Below are positions 33,184 through 44,019 of a stretch of DNA of 64,000 nucleotides, one piece after another. Position 1 is the first letter of the stretch. Every line of letters starts with the position of its first letter. The translations under genes and the position numbers were made by a program. Origin of the DNA: Phytophthora hibernalis. Lineage: Eukaryota > Oomycota > Peronosporomycetes > Peronosporales > Peronosporaceae. The notes under the pieces are model-generated. The model was given only the letters and a program-made list of their open reading frames with translations, was not told where the DNA came from and did no database searches. Location: contig JAAKBF010000070.1 in assembly GCA_012656075.1 (NCBI GenBank), positions 1 to 64,000 of the forward strand, given 5' to 3'.

Positions 33184-35424
33184 TCATTTCCTACTATCCG
33201 GATACTGGGACAGCAAAAAGTCCGCAGCGGCATTGACGACGAATGCTATATCGTCGACGTGACTTTGAATGGCGTTGCTATCATCTCTAAATATGAGGCA
33301 GTCTGCAAGCCCGGGAAAATTTACGCCAGAGTAGAGTGCGTCGCTGCCACCTCCGACGACCACGTGCTTGTACCAAGGTCGATGCGGCAGTCCTTTGTCC
33401 AGTGTGAGTTGTCTTTCGCCGAGTAGAAGCCTGCGATTCCACCACTCCAACTGTTTGTGGAAAGTTGTTGCCACATTCAATCGGCGGTGGAAAAGTGAAG
33501 CGTTTTCATGGTAGTGAGCGATAGCGTTGCGAAGGGCCGTAAAGTCCACGGCTTGTTCTTGCTCATTGTCAAGGCGAGACGCGAAAGTGGTCAACGCTTC
33601 ACTCATGACCGACGCATACGACGTGAAGTCGTATGGAATCACAACGCCGTCGGCAAGTCGAAGAGATACGAGCCCCACCAACGAGCTGTAGTGACGTGGG
33701 TGCCGTAATTCGGATCGGCGAATTTCTCGGAGTACTCGACGCTATCCATGCTGCTGTGGTAGGTGCCGTATTGATGGTTTCGAGATAGCTTGAACCGCAG
33801 GTTCGCCGAAGTCACACCCAAGTGCTGAATAAATGCCGCGAAGTCACTGCTCGAGCCAAGTACACCCACACTACCACCGGATTGGGAGATCCATTGATCG
33901 TACAGCGTTTTCTCCGACTCGTTCCCAAGAAAGTGGTTTGCTGGTAAATCTCTAGCTGTCTCGACAAGCAACTGAGATATTGCAGGCGATCCGTCCGCCG
34001 AGATTATCGGACCGATAGCCGTATCAACGTTGATGTACGCCACCGCTTGTTTCTTGAGTTGGTCGGCGTTTTCTTCGACAAACTCCGTGCTACCAAGAAG
34101 ACCGTACTCCTCGCCGTCCCAGGATGCTAGTATGAGTGTGCGACGAGGTATCCACCCTTGCTTCATCATTACGCCGAGACCTCGTGCGATTTCCAGCAGC
34201 GCAGATGAACCGCTCCCAGGGTCCACTGCACCACATACCCATGCATCACGATGGTTTCCCAGAATCACTTGCTCTTCTGGTGACTCGAGGCCTTCAATCG
34301 TACCAACAACGTCCCATATAGGCGCAACTGTGTTGTTCATTTGAAGATCTAAGTTCACCTCCACGCTCTCGTCATTGCCGACACGATAATCGTTCACGAG
34401 CGACAAACCACCTTGCCATCCAAGCGGAGCTTGTTGCCCTCTCATCAAATTGAGAATTACTTTTGCTTGGCCATACGACAATGGCAACGCCGGGATGTGT
34501 GGAATGGTTGGAACATCTTCATATTTGAGGTACTTGGCGCCAGGTATGGACGCCCAACCTGGAGTAAGAGGATCGCCACACTCGACGTAGAGCGAACCAC
34601 GCTGGAATGAATCTTCTGAACGCCATGGACCTTCGGGATATACAGGACCTCGCACAAATCCGTCATCTAGCGGGTCGGAGTATAGCAAAACACCAGCTAA
34701 TCCGAATTCAACTGCAGTCATAGCTTTGAGACCGCGAAAATACCACCGCCAAGTCGAATGAGAGCGATTTTTCCCTTTAGAGTCACGTTGTTGCTCACAA
34801 GCCACTCGAAGTCTTCTTTTGTGCCGTAGTTTGCGTACACAACTGAAGCAGTCACATTTCCCGACGGTGAATACGCCAAGAACGGAGGCAAAGCACTTGA
34901 ATCACTCGTACAAACGTCACCAGCCACGCTACCTTCGGTCAGATTGAGCTCTTTGATCGTTGTTAAAGACTCAACGATCACCAGGCGTCGACTAATTGGA
35001 TATGACAGCAGCGTGTAGTACGTCTTGATCTCAACGTCGAATCCGAAAGTCTTGAGCTGCCCGCAGTGTATAAAGCTGTTTCGTAGTCTTGTTGAGTTCC
35101 GCAGACGTGAGGCTTGTTGGCGTACGCGTGTAAAAATTCCTGTAGCTTGTCAGACTGCACCTCGTCAATAAAGTTTTGCTCTGTAGAACTCAATTTGCTC
35201 GTCTTGCTTGCCGTGAGCTGAGTAGCAATGCTTGCGTTCAGGATAAGCCAGTACATAGCAAGACATGTCAACGTTGAAGACACAGCGAACACTTGAAATA
35301 CGCGCGTCGGTGTAGGCTGTGCATTTGTCAAGTCATTGATAGCTCCGTAGATGCCAGCACTATCCCCGTTTTGGAGACGTTGGCCGTTGATAATAGCATG
35401 ACTTTCCTGATCACTGCCGCGCAT
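33184..35424 (-). CDS. M28B membrane peptidase P4, three frame breaks
   Basis: The fourth array copy starts at ATG 35424 (MRGSDQESHAIINGQ), with cytosolic AGIYGAI in place of YGTF, then a helix (VFQVFAVSSTLTCLAMYWLI). Core motifs are intact: GNHRDAWVCGAVDPGSG, SWDGEEYGLLGSTEFVEEN, YINVDTAIGPI and YGTYHSSMDS. The loop before the GS(S/G)SDF segment is shorter than in P1-P3. The frame changes near 35060, 34735 and 33672; between them the order is that of the family. With three breaks this is the copy, after the GH3 gene, most open to being a real pseudogene, yet no catalytic residue is lost. About 745 residues. Confidence 0.82.
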
Positions 35425-35556
35425 GTCAAAGTTACTCTTCACGAAAAATTGACAAGTGAGGCACGAAAGACCAAACGGTTAACAAGAGTGGAAACAACTT
35501 CAGTGTTGAACAAAACCTACATGATGCCGTGCTTAGCTTGACTTGGAGTAGAAATT

Positions 35557-37846
35557 TCAGTTCGCGCTGACAAAGTGCACAGCGGCAACGTTAACAACGC
35601 GAGTGACCTCGTCGATGTGAATTTGAATAATAGACTCGTCGTCGTAGAAGGCGAGGCAATCGGTGATACCGGGAAACGCTGCACCGGCGTAGCCCTCGTA
35701 GAAACCCGGACCAAAAATCACGTGCTTGTACCAGGGGCGGTGCGGCAGACCATCGGGAGAAAGCAATTGTCGCTCGAGCTGGACGGCCTTGTTGTTCCAC
35801 GCAGATGCATCTGCGGTACTCCCAGAGCTTTGAAGTTCACGAGCTGTAGCTTGAAACGCGTCAGCGTTGGCGCCAAACTTGTCGATGGCAGTATACAACT
35901 GGGAGAGCTCGACGCTCAATTCACCGTCAGCAAGACGCTGCTCCAGTTGCTGAAGTCCTTCACGCAACACTAAAGCGTACGAAGAGAAGTCAAATGGGAT
36001 GACAACATCATTGGCAAGGCGCATGGCCAGCACGCCCCACCACTTGGCCATGCTCGCGTGTGATGCGTAGTGCGGGTCACCTTGGGTCTCCATGTAGTGC
36101 AGACTATCCATGGAGCTATGGTAGGTTCCGTACGACGCGTAGGTGAGACCAAATGCGAGGTTCACGGAGATGACACCCAGATGCTGGTAGAACGGAGTGA
36201 AGTCCGATCCTGACCCCATGAAGTTAATAAGGTGGTCGGGGGCCAATGTCCTATCACCAGGAGCAGGCAAACCATCGGTTGGAGCACGGAACTCCTTCAT
36301 TTGCTTGGCCCACTGGTCCAGCAAACTTGACGCGCTGGAAATGGCACTATCATCGCCGTGGAACGGGTTGGCCGGCAGCAGGCTTGCAGTGTCCTGCACA
36401 AATTTTGCGATCGACGGGGCTGCGCTGGCGCTAATGAGAGGCCCAACCAACAAGTCGACATTGAGGTAAGCCACGGCCTCTTCCTTCAGCAGTTTGGCGT
36501 TGTCCTCGACCCATTCAGTACTTCCCAGTAGCGCATATTCCTCGCCATCCCAGGAGCCCAGCACAATGGTTCGGCGAGGTCGCCACCCAGTTTCAAGTAA
36601 GCTTCCAAGTCCACGAGCGATCTCCATGAGTGTCGCGGACCCACTGCTGGGGTCGACAGCACCGCACACCCAGGCATCGCGGTGGTTGCCCAGAACGACT
36701 CGCTTATCCGGTTCCTCGGAGCCCGTGATCGTACCGATGACATCCCAAATCGTGCCTACGTGGTTGTCCATTTCCACATCCAGGTTGAGCACCAAAGCAC
36801 CATCGTCACCAAGCTTGTACTCGAGCGGGAGACCACCTTGCCATTCATCTTGTGCCTTCCGACCACCCAACGCTGCAAGAATGCGACGAGCTTGACCGTA
36901 CGAAAGCGGAAGAACCGGCACACGAGGAATATTGGTCACTTCCTCGTATGTGAGATGCAATGCACCTTCAACCGAAGCCCAACCAGGTGTCATCGGGTCA
37001 CCGAGTAGAGAGGGATGTAGTTGACCGAACCACGTTGGAAGGAGTCTTCAGGGCGGTAAAACCGGTACACAGGTCCTTGCGTGAAGCCATCTTCGTTCGG
37101 GTCCGAGTAGATAAGCACTCCAGCCATGTTGTACTTCTCGGCGATCATCACCTTGAGGCCGCGCATGTTGGCACCATAACGCACCAGTGCGATCCTGCCT
37201 TCGAGAGTGACGTTGTGGCTCGCAAGCCACTCAAAGTCTTGCTGCGTACCAAAGTTGACGTACACGACGGACGCTGTCACGTTGCCAGTAGCCGAGTACG
37301 CGAGGAAGGGCGGGAGTGCTGTGGGGTCCGTTGTGCAAGAGTCATCAGCGACAGATCCCTCGGTCAGGTTGAGCTCTTGGACACTTTGTTCGGGTGATAC
37401 AATGGCCAGTCGACGGTGCACCGGGTAACTCAACAGCGTGTAGTACTCACCACCTCCGCTTGAAGGCCGTACGATTCCCATTGGCGAGCAGTGTACAGTG
37501 CCGTCTGGTAGTCTTGTTCCGTGCCACAAGTGTGAGGGACACTGGCGTACGCGTGCAGGAATTCACGGAGCTTGATAGGCTGCACACCGTCGACGAACGC
37601 TTGTTCGGTGCTGCTCAATGCAGAGACCTCCTCTTTCGATAGTGTTGATGTTGTCGTGGTGACTGCAGTCGGAGTCCAAGTCTGTAGCGTGAAGAGGTAG
37701 CTACCCAGGAAGACCAACGTGCCGACGAGACCGGCAACTCGCACTGCGTCACCAAAACGACGTCGAGTGTTGGGGACCGTGTTTACTGGAGTTGAGGAGC
37801 CTGGACTGGGCGCGGTGCCGTACGATGTCAATGGAGCGAACGACAT
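35557..37846 (-). CDS. M28B membrane peptidase P5, divergent leader
   Basis: The fifth copy starts at ATG 37846 (MSFAPLTSYGTAPSPG). The position of the YGTF motif reads YGTA, so the bulky hydrophobic end is lost. The membrane helix is AVRVAGLVGTLVFLGSYLF. Metal motifs are kept: GNHRDAWVCGAVDPSSG, SWDGEEYALLGSTEW, YLNVDLLVGPL and YGTYHSSMDS. The PA-domain block that reads GPVYPEGPWRPEDSF elsewhere is GPVYRFYRPEDSF here. An extra loop (MKEFRAPTDGLPAPGDR) precedes the DHLINFMGSGSDF segment. The frame changes near 37440 and 37005. It sits 132 bases downstream of the P4 start and about 355 bases from the divergent Pex14_N-SDR gene. Confidence 0.86.
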
Positions 37847-38201
37847 GACTCCGACTGAGCAAATTGAAGAGTGATTGGCAAACGGGTTGGATCACTACGA
37901 CCATGTGAGATGATACAGTACACACATCCTGCAAATCGAGAGGTCTCACCAACGTCAGGACATGCAGAGGCAGGACTTCCTAGGATGAGTGGTTCGACTA
38001 ATTACGTTGAAGTGCACAAGGTCTCCGTGGAGCTTCCTGTGGTGCCAAAAGCAAGGATAAAGACCTCGACCAAGTGACCTCCCACTTCAACTTCGTTCGG
38101 ATTGGTCCAAGTCCATTCTACCATTTCATTGGTTGAAAACAGATCTCGTCAACGTCATCCATTTTGAAATCGCATTCGTCAAGTGTATCAATCGCTACAA
38201 C
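37847..38201. promoter_or_regulatory. Divergent promoter region, P5 and Pex14_N-SDR
   Basis: This 355-base spacer serves two outward genes. GATTGG at 37873-37878 lies next to P5; ATTGG at 38101-38105 and 38128-38132 lies 70-100 bases before the fusion gene. Both sides thus have CCAAT-type boxes. Confidence 0.45.
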
Positions 38202-39267
38202 ATGTCGGCGCGGGACGAGTTAATCGAGCAGGGCGTGCGCTTCCTGCAGCACCCGAAGGTGCAGGACACGCCTCTGTCTGAGCGCCTGTTGTTCCTGGAG
38301 AAGAAGGGCCTCACGGCCAAGGAGATCGCACAGGCGCTCAAGCTCAACGACGAGAAGAACGCGGCGCGGGCGGAACAGGCCGTGGCTTCTGTGGTATTTA
38401 ACACCGTAACCTCCGAATTAACCCTTTAATTATCTTCTAATTCGTTGTTTTATGTATGTAGACGGGCGGCAAGAGCGGCGAGAGGCTGCAGGGCCGCGTG
38501 GGCGTCGTGGTGGGCGGCAACGTGGGGCTGGGGCAGCTCATCGCCGTTAAATTAGCAAAAGAGGGCGCCACGCTCGCTATTGTAGGCGCAACGGGCGCCA
38601 ACGCACTCAATTCAGCTCAAACTAAGGACGTGGAGACTCAGATTCAAGCTCTGGACCGTGCAACACCTGCTAAAGTGTTCGAGGGAGAGCTGCAGAGCTG
38701 GAAATTCATTGACGACACGTACGCGGCCATCGCCAAGGAGTTCGGACGTGTGGACTTTGTGGTGAACTGCGTGCCAGCACCAGAGATAGCGGTGTGAAGC
38801 CCACGGCTCTTGTGGATGTGGACGCTGCGGCATGGGACGAAGCCATGGGCGTCTCGGCCAAGGCGGTGTTTCTGAGCTGCAAGCGGGCGGTGCAGCAGAT
38901 GCTGACGCAGGACAATGCAGCTGTGCGTGGACGCATTGTCAATGTTTCGTCGATGTATGGGATGGTGGCACGTAAAGGTCATTTTACATTCGGAGTGGGC
39001 AAGGCGGCTGTGGTGCAGCTCACGCGGCAGATCGCGGCCGAGTATGCGTCTAGCGGGATTGTGTGCAACGCGGTGGCTCCCGGGTTTATCGACGACTCGA
39101 TTTGCCGTGACGATTGCCTCGCGCCGGCGTCAAACAACCGGATCCCTGCCGACGAGCCGGGTAAAGCCATGGACGTGGCGAATGCTGTGACGTTCCTCGT
39201 ATCGGACGATGCACGCTACGTGCATGGCATCAACCTGCTCGTCGACGGCGGCTACATGGCGTCGTAA
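38202..39267 (+). CDS. Pex14_N domain fused to short-chain dehydrogenase
   Basis: Exon 1 (38202-38393) encodes a PEX14 amino-terminal domain: DELIEQGVRFLQHPKVQDTPLSERLLFLEKKGLTAKEIAQALK, the helical bundle that in PEX14 binds PEX5 and PEX19 WxxxF-type motifs. A 68-bp GT..AG intron in phase 0 follows. Exon 2 (38462-39267) encodes a classical SDR: GVVVGGNVGLGQLIAVKLA (cofactor loop), VNVSSMYGMV, and FTFGVGKAAVVQLTRQIAAEYA, ending VDGGYMAS. The catalytic YxxxK position reads FxxxK, so the tyrosine may be lost. The frame changes once near 38792 (GG where GGG is needed). It lacks the membrane and proline-rich parts of true PEX14. The fusion suggests an SDR brought to the peroxisome import machinery, which is inference. 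Confidence 0.82.
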
Positions 39268-39371
39268 AGTTTCAACTGAGAGTGTCCAGCATAATCCATA
39301 CTCGTACTGTCTTGCTGTGTGTTTCTGTATTATAAAGTGGCACGGTCTATCAACACGTCGAGTCTTGACCT

Positions 39372-40193
39372 CTAAAACTTGCCGCCCGTGAAGATGTTGA
39401 TCGCGTACGAGAACGCAGCAAAACCTGCGCAGCCGAGACACTGCGCCTGAATCCCCTGTCCAGCCGCCAGCGCGGCGCCCGTGGCACAGCCAGCCACCAA
39501 CTCGTTGCCCACATCATGACGGCCGCGAATCTTCTCCGACGCGCACTCCAGCCCCGAAAACATGGCTGAACAGTACAAACCCAAATAAGTTAACCTCCCA
39601 CCACAACAACCCACCCAAGGCACTACACACCTGAAATAACGAGGAAGTTGTTGCCCCAGTAGCGACATTTGCCCAGCGTGACTCTCCAAGACCCCGACAT
39701 CTGCAGTACATCACCAATAAGCATCCAACCCATTGCAGTAACCAGTAACCAGCCACGTACCGACTCACGCCACGGTACTTTGGGCAGTTCTCTGTCCAGG
39801 GAGCGGTACAGGGGCGTGATGCCTTCGTAGCTGCCCAGAACAAGACCGAAGACGTTGCCCATAACGTAACCTGTGTCCAAGTACAGTATACCATTAATCA
39901 TAACCACCAATAGAGTGCAATATAATCTACAGTATAAGAAGAAGTGTACCCATTGCCGCCGACAGGAAGAACTTGCCCACGCAGGACTCGACGATGGGGT
40001 TGGGCTGCTGCCACTGCAGGATCTGAGGAGGGTACGCGGGCAGAAACGGGTGTATGCCCACCGTGTCGTGCAGCAGGTGCATGTTGAGGAAGCTGCGCGG
40101 GAACAGGAACGGGTTGGGCGGCGTCTCCCGACTCAGGTCCGCCACGTGCACGCCCAGCCGTGCATTGGCATCGTCCGCTCCATTGGCCGTCAT
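39372..40193 (-). CDS. TIM22: Mitochondrial import translocase subunit TIM22
   Basis: Three exons on the minus strand (40193-39950, 39870-39631, 39565-39372; introns GT..AG) give 225 residues. This is a Tim17/Tim22/Tim23-family protein: ESCVGKFFLSAAMGYVMGNVFGLVLGSYEG spans exon junction 1. Exon 2 holds SVRGWLLVTAMGWMLIGDVLQ, and exon 3 ends with FSGLECASEKIRGRHDVGNELVAGCATGAALA. The E..R...D..N..VAGC.TG block is diagnostic. TIM22 forms the inner-membrane pore that inserts carrier proteins. The amino-terminal extension with FLNMHLLHDTVGIHPF is longer than in animals. The gene is convergent with the SDR fusion (104 bases apart) and divergent from the next gene. Confidence 0.87.
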
Positions 40194-40365
40194 GGCCAAA
40201 ATCAATTACTGTAACATTGATGTGCTGTACATCAATGTTGTGTGCTCAACTGCATTTTTGGCCAATCACATGGACCAATTGCACTTCAACTTTGAGTCGG
40301 AAATCTGGTGCGGCAACGTTGCCGCAGTGCGGAATTTGCAATCTAGGGCGCAAGTGACGAGAGTT

Positions 40366-40919
40366 ATGAGTAAGGAGAAGGTGACGTTAGGCCAGCTGGA
40401 GCGACTCAGTGCTGAGGGAAGGAAGGACGAGCTCAAGGCCGCCTTGACGCTCAGTCGCTTCGACGACCTGCGCAAGTTCCTCAACGCGCTGGACATCAAA
40501 GTGCGCAGTAAGCAGTACGCGGCGTATCGCACCAAGGAAGACCACGTGGAGCTGCTGAGTCAAGTGCTGGAGAAGAAGACTGCAGGCGACGTGGAGATTG
40601 AAGCAGAAGTCCATTCTCAACCGGAAGAGGTCGAAGAAGAAGAAGAAGAGGACGTTGCAAGCAAGGGAGACCCAGGGACGGAGCAGAGGCAACCCACTAC
40701 TGCGAACGGACTGGGAGCGGTTAGTGAGGCAACTGCACCTTCTCCTGGTAAGGATACCGAGCGGGTGCTCTTGGTTCATGCATCAACGTCACGAGCGACG
40801 TGTTGACGAACGTGACGAGCAAGAAGGAGCAAGTGCCGGACCTTAAACGGACGCTGACCTGCGAGCTGTCGTACTACGTGAAGCGCTTGAAGCGTATTCA
40901 AGACAGCGGAGAGCAATGA
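40366..40919 (+). CDS. Hypothetical acidic protein with SAP-like start
   Basis: I do not recognise this protein firmly. ATG at 40366 gives MSKEKVTLGQLERLSAEGRK. A helical segment, DDLRKFLNALDIKVRSKQY followed by TKEDHVELLSQVLEKK, loosely resembles a SAP-type DNA- or RNA-binding motif. A Glu-rich linker (VEEEEEEDV) follows. Near 40782 the frame changes, after which DVLTNVTSKKEQVPDLKRTL and TCELSYYVKRLKRIQ run to TGA 40917-40919. The length is about 184 residues. It starts 172 bases from the divergent TIM22 start and converges on P6. Confidence 0.5.
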
Positions 40920-41040
40920 GAGCAACGTTCACTTTCATCATGGGGTAACGTTATAAGGTAACGAATGCGTGCTGGTTCTCTCAATTTCATTTTACTCGGA
41001 ATACCCATTTCGCAACGCTGGAGTCACTTTGTATTGCTAT

Positions 41041-43301
41041 CTAAACGACGACTAGGAAGTTGGCAGCGTCGGTGATGATACGAGCAACATCGTCCACGTG
41101 CTCTTGAATGGTAGAGCTGTTGTCACCGAAAGCCACACAGTCCGAGATGCCGGGGAAGGCAGTGCCCATGTAGCCCTCGTAGAAACCCGGGCCGAAGATC
41201 ACGTGCTTGTACCACGGACGGTGGGGCAGTCCGGCCTCATCGATGAGGTGGCGCTCAAGCAGCACCAACTTCTCGTTCCAACCGCGTAGCAATTCCTCAC
41301 TGCTGCTGTCGTCGAACTGCTGGATGTGAGCGTGGAACGTGTTTGCGTTGTCACTGAAGTTCGCAATGGCCGTGTGCAGTGCCGTGAAGTCCACGCTGCG
41401 GTTCATGGCCGCAATCTTCTCCTCGAAACCAGCAAGGTCCTCCTTCATCACGAGGCCGTACGTAGTGAAGTCGAACGGCACAACAACATCGTTTGCGAGA
41501 CGCATCGTCATGAGTCCCCACCACTGAGCCATGTTGGCGTGCGTCGCGTAGTGCGGGTCACCTAGAGTCTCCACGTACATCAGACTGTCCATATTGCTGT
41601 GGTAGGTGCCGTACACCGCACCGTTAAGCGTGAAGCCCAGGTTCGCCGAGATCACACCCAAATGCTGGTAGAAAGCAGTGAAGTCCGAGCCAGAGCCCAT
41701 GAACTGGATCAGGTGGTCCGGCGCCAGTGTGCCGTCGTACACGCCGTAAATCTGCGAGCGATGGCGCTTCGTCTGTGCCGTCCACTGCGCGTACAAACTG
41801 TCACCGGGCTCGTTGCGGTTGTCACCCTTGCCGAAAAACTCGTTAGGAGGCACGGCCTTGGCCGTGTCTTCGATGAACTTGGCAATCGAGGGAGTTCCCA
41901 TCGCAAGCGCGAGCGGACCCACGACGTTGTCGACGTTGATGTACGCGACAGCCTTCTGCTTCAGCTCCTCGGCACGTTCTTCGGCAAACTCCGTGCTACC
42001 AAGCAGACCAAACTCTTCGCCATCCCAGGAGCCCAGAACAATGGTACGGCGCGGCTTCCAGCCCTGGTTCAGCAGCTCACCCAGACCACGTGCAATCTCC
42101 ATCATGACAGCAGATCCACTGCTCGGGTCGACAGCACCGCACACCCAGGCGTCACGGTGGTTGCCAATGAGAACCTGCTGGTCGGGCTCAATGGAGCCCT
42201 CGATCGTACCAATGACGTCCCAGATCGGGCCGACCTTGTTGTCCATGAACACGTCCAGGTTCAGCACCAGCGATTCATCGTCACCAAGACGGTAGCCTTC
42301 AGGGAACGTGAGTCCACCTTGCCAGGCCTCAGGTGCCTTTTGTCCGCCAATTGACCGCAGGATGATGTCTGCCTGCTCGTAGGACAGCGGAAGCGCCGGA
42401 ATGTGCGGAATGCTGTCGACGTCCTCGTACTTCAGTTGCGGAGCTCCAAGCACCGAGGCCCAGCCTGGCGTCAACGGATCACCCGATGCCAACGACAAGT
42501 ACTGCAGTGAACCACGCTGGAACGAGCCCTTGGGGCGGTAGATGCCCTCGGGTAAACCGGTCCCTGCACGAATCCGTCTTCGTTCGGGTCCGAGTAAATG
42601 ATGACCGCAGCCATGTCGTGCTGCTCGGCAAGCGCGACCTTGAGTCCCCGGAAGTTGCGCCCGTAGCGCACTAGCGCAATCTTGCCCGCGAGAGTCACAT
42701 TGTTGCTAACCAGCCAGTCGAAGTCGGCCTGAGTGCCGTAGTTGACGTACACGACCGACGCCGTGACATTGCCCGAGTCCGAGTACGCCAGGTACGGAGG
42801 AAGCGCGTCCGGGTTGTTGGTGCACGCATCATTGGGCACCGACGCCTCGGTCAGGTTGAGTTCGTACACGCTCTGCTCGGGCGACACAATGGCCAGACGA
42901 CGGTGAATCGGGTACGACAGAAGCGTGTAGAACTCCTTGATCTCGGCCTTGAGTCCGAAAGCCGTGAACTGCTCCGCAGTGTACACCGCCGTCTTGTAGT
43001 CTTGCTCCGTGCCGCAGGTGTGGGGGATGCTGGCGTACGAGTGCAGGAACTCACGAAGCTTGTCAGGCTGGACGCCGTCAATGAAGCTGCGCTCGGACGC
43101 AGTCAACACAGCCGCATCCCGTTCAGTGGAGACCTTCTTGCCAGCCGGAGACGACGGGCTCTGGAACAGCAGGAAGCCGCCCACAATCACGAGCAGGACG
43201 GCGAGCACACCACCGACACGAACACCGGTCGAAGACAAGACCTTCTTCCAGCGGTTTTCAGACGGAGCCGACGCACCAAAGGTGCCGTACGCTTCAGCCA
43301 T
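41041..43301 (-). CDS. M28B membrane peptidase P6, one frame break
   Basis: The sixth copy starts at ATG 43301. It has the shortest cytosolic leader (MAEAYGTFGASAPSENRWKK), which keeps YGTF, then a helix (VGGVLAVLLVIVGGFLLF). Core motifs: GNHRDAWVCGAVDPSSG, SWDGEEFGLLGSTEFAEER, YINVDNVVGPL and YGTYHSNMDS. EEF in the second block equals that of human GCPII. One frame change lies near 42553, where a C run in the GPVYPEG block is one base short. About 753 residues. It is separated from P5 by three unrelated genes and from P7 by the Integrator gene, yet keeps the array orientation. Confidence 0.9.
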
Positions 43302-44019
43302 GTTGGGTGAACTCGGAGAAACGCAGAGTGAAGGAGCAGAGACCCTCCCAGCCTGTCATCACGGCGGACACTTGCGCAGACCTGCCATCTGGGCATGTGC
43401 CCACGTGATGTGTCCTCGTTCAGAACAAGCGGCGACGGGAAGCGACTGACCTGAGGTGATAATGGCGTCGGGGTGTACCGGTATGTGGGGTCATTTCGCC
43501 GAAGGCGCGAGCTTAGCAATGCTCATGCCACCAGGCTTGAGGACACATCACCACTTCCTCTGCAAAAATATGTTGCAGACACCCTGCACATCGACGGACT
43601 CAATCCTCGACCTTGGATGGCTGCTGTGCGTGAGGGTCTGGCCCACAGACACAGCACCTCGCTCTAGGCTTTCGATCAAGTACAAGACTTCGACATGACA
43701 AAGGTTTCCTGTTACGTTTTCGATCAACCTGGTCTCGGGTCGTATCCGCTTGCTCAAGTACCGGTAGATGCCTCCTTGTTATCATATAGAGCGTGGTTGC
43801 TCCTAGCGCTGTAAACAGCTTTGCTTGTTCCGTAGACCCCGCAATGTCCCAATCAATTCTCAACGACAAGACTAGTGCTGCGGTCTGTGGCTGGCGTCGA
43901 TGAACTTCACGGAGTCCATGTTGAAGTGGATATGGCTACATTATAGAGACGTCCCATTCGTTGATTTTCTACCAATACGAATAGAGCATACGATCGAGGG
44001 CAATAAGAAGACGATCGCG
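43302..44019. other. Divergent spacer between P6 and INTS1
   Basis: About 720 bases with no supported gene. It should contain the P6 promoter at the left and the INTS1 promoter at the right. Confidence 0.4.
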
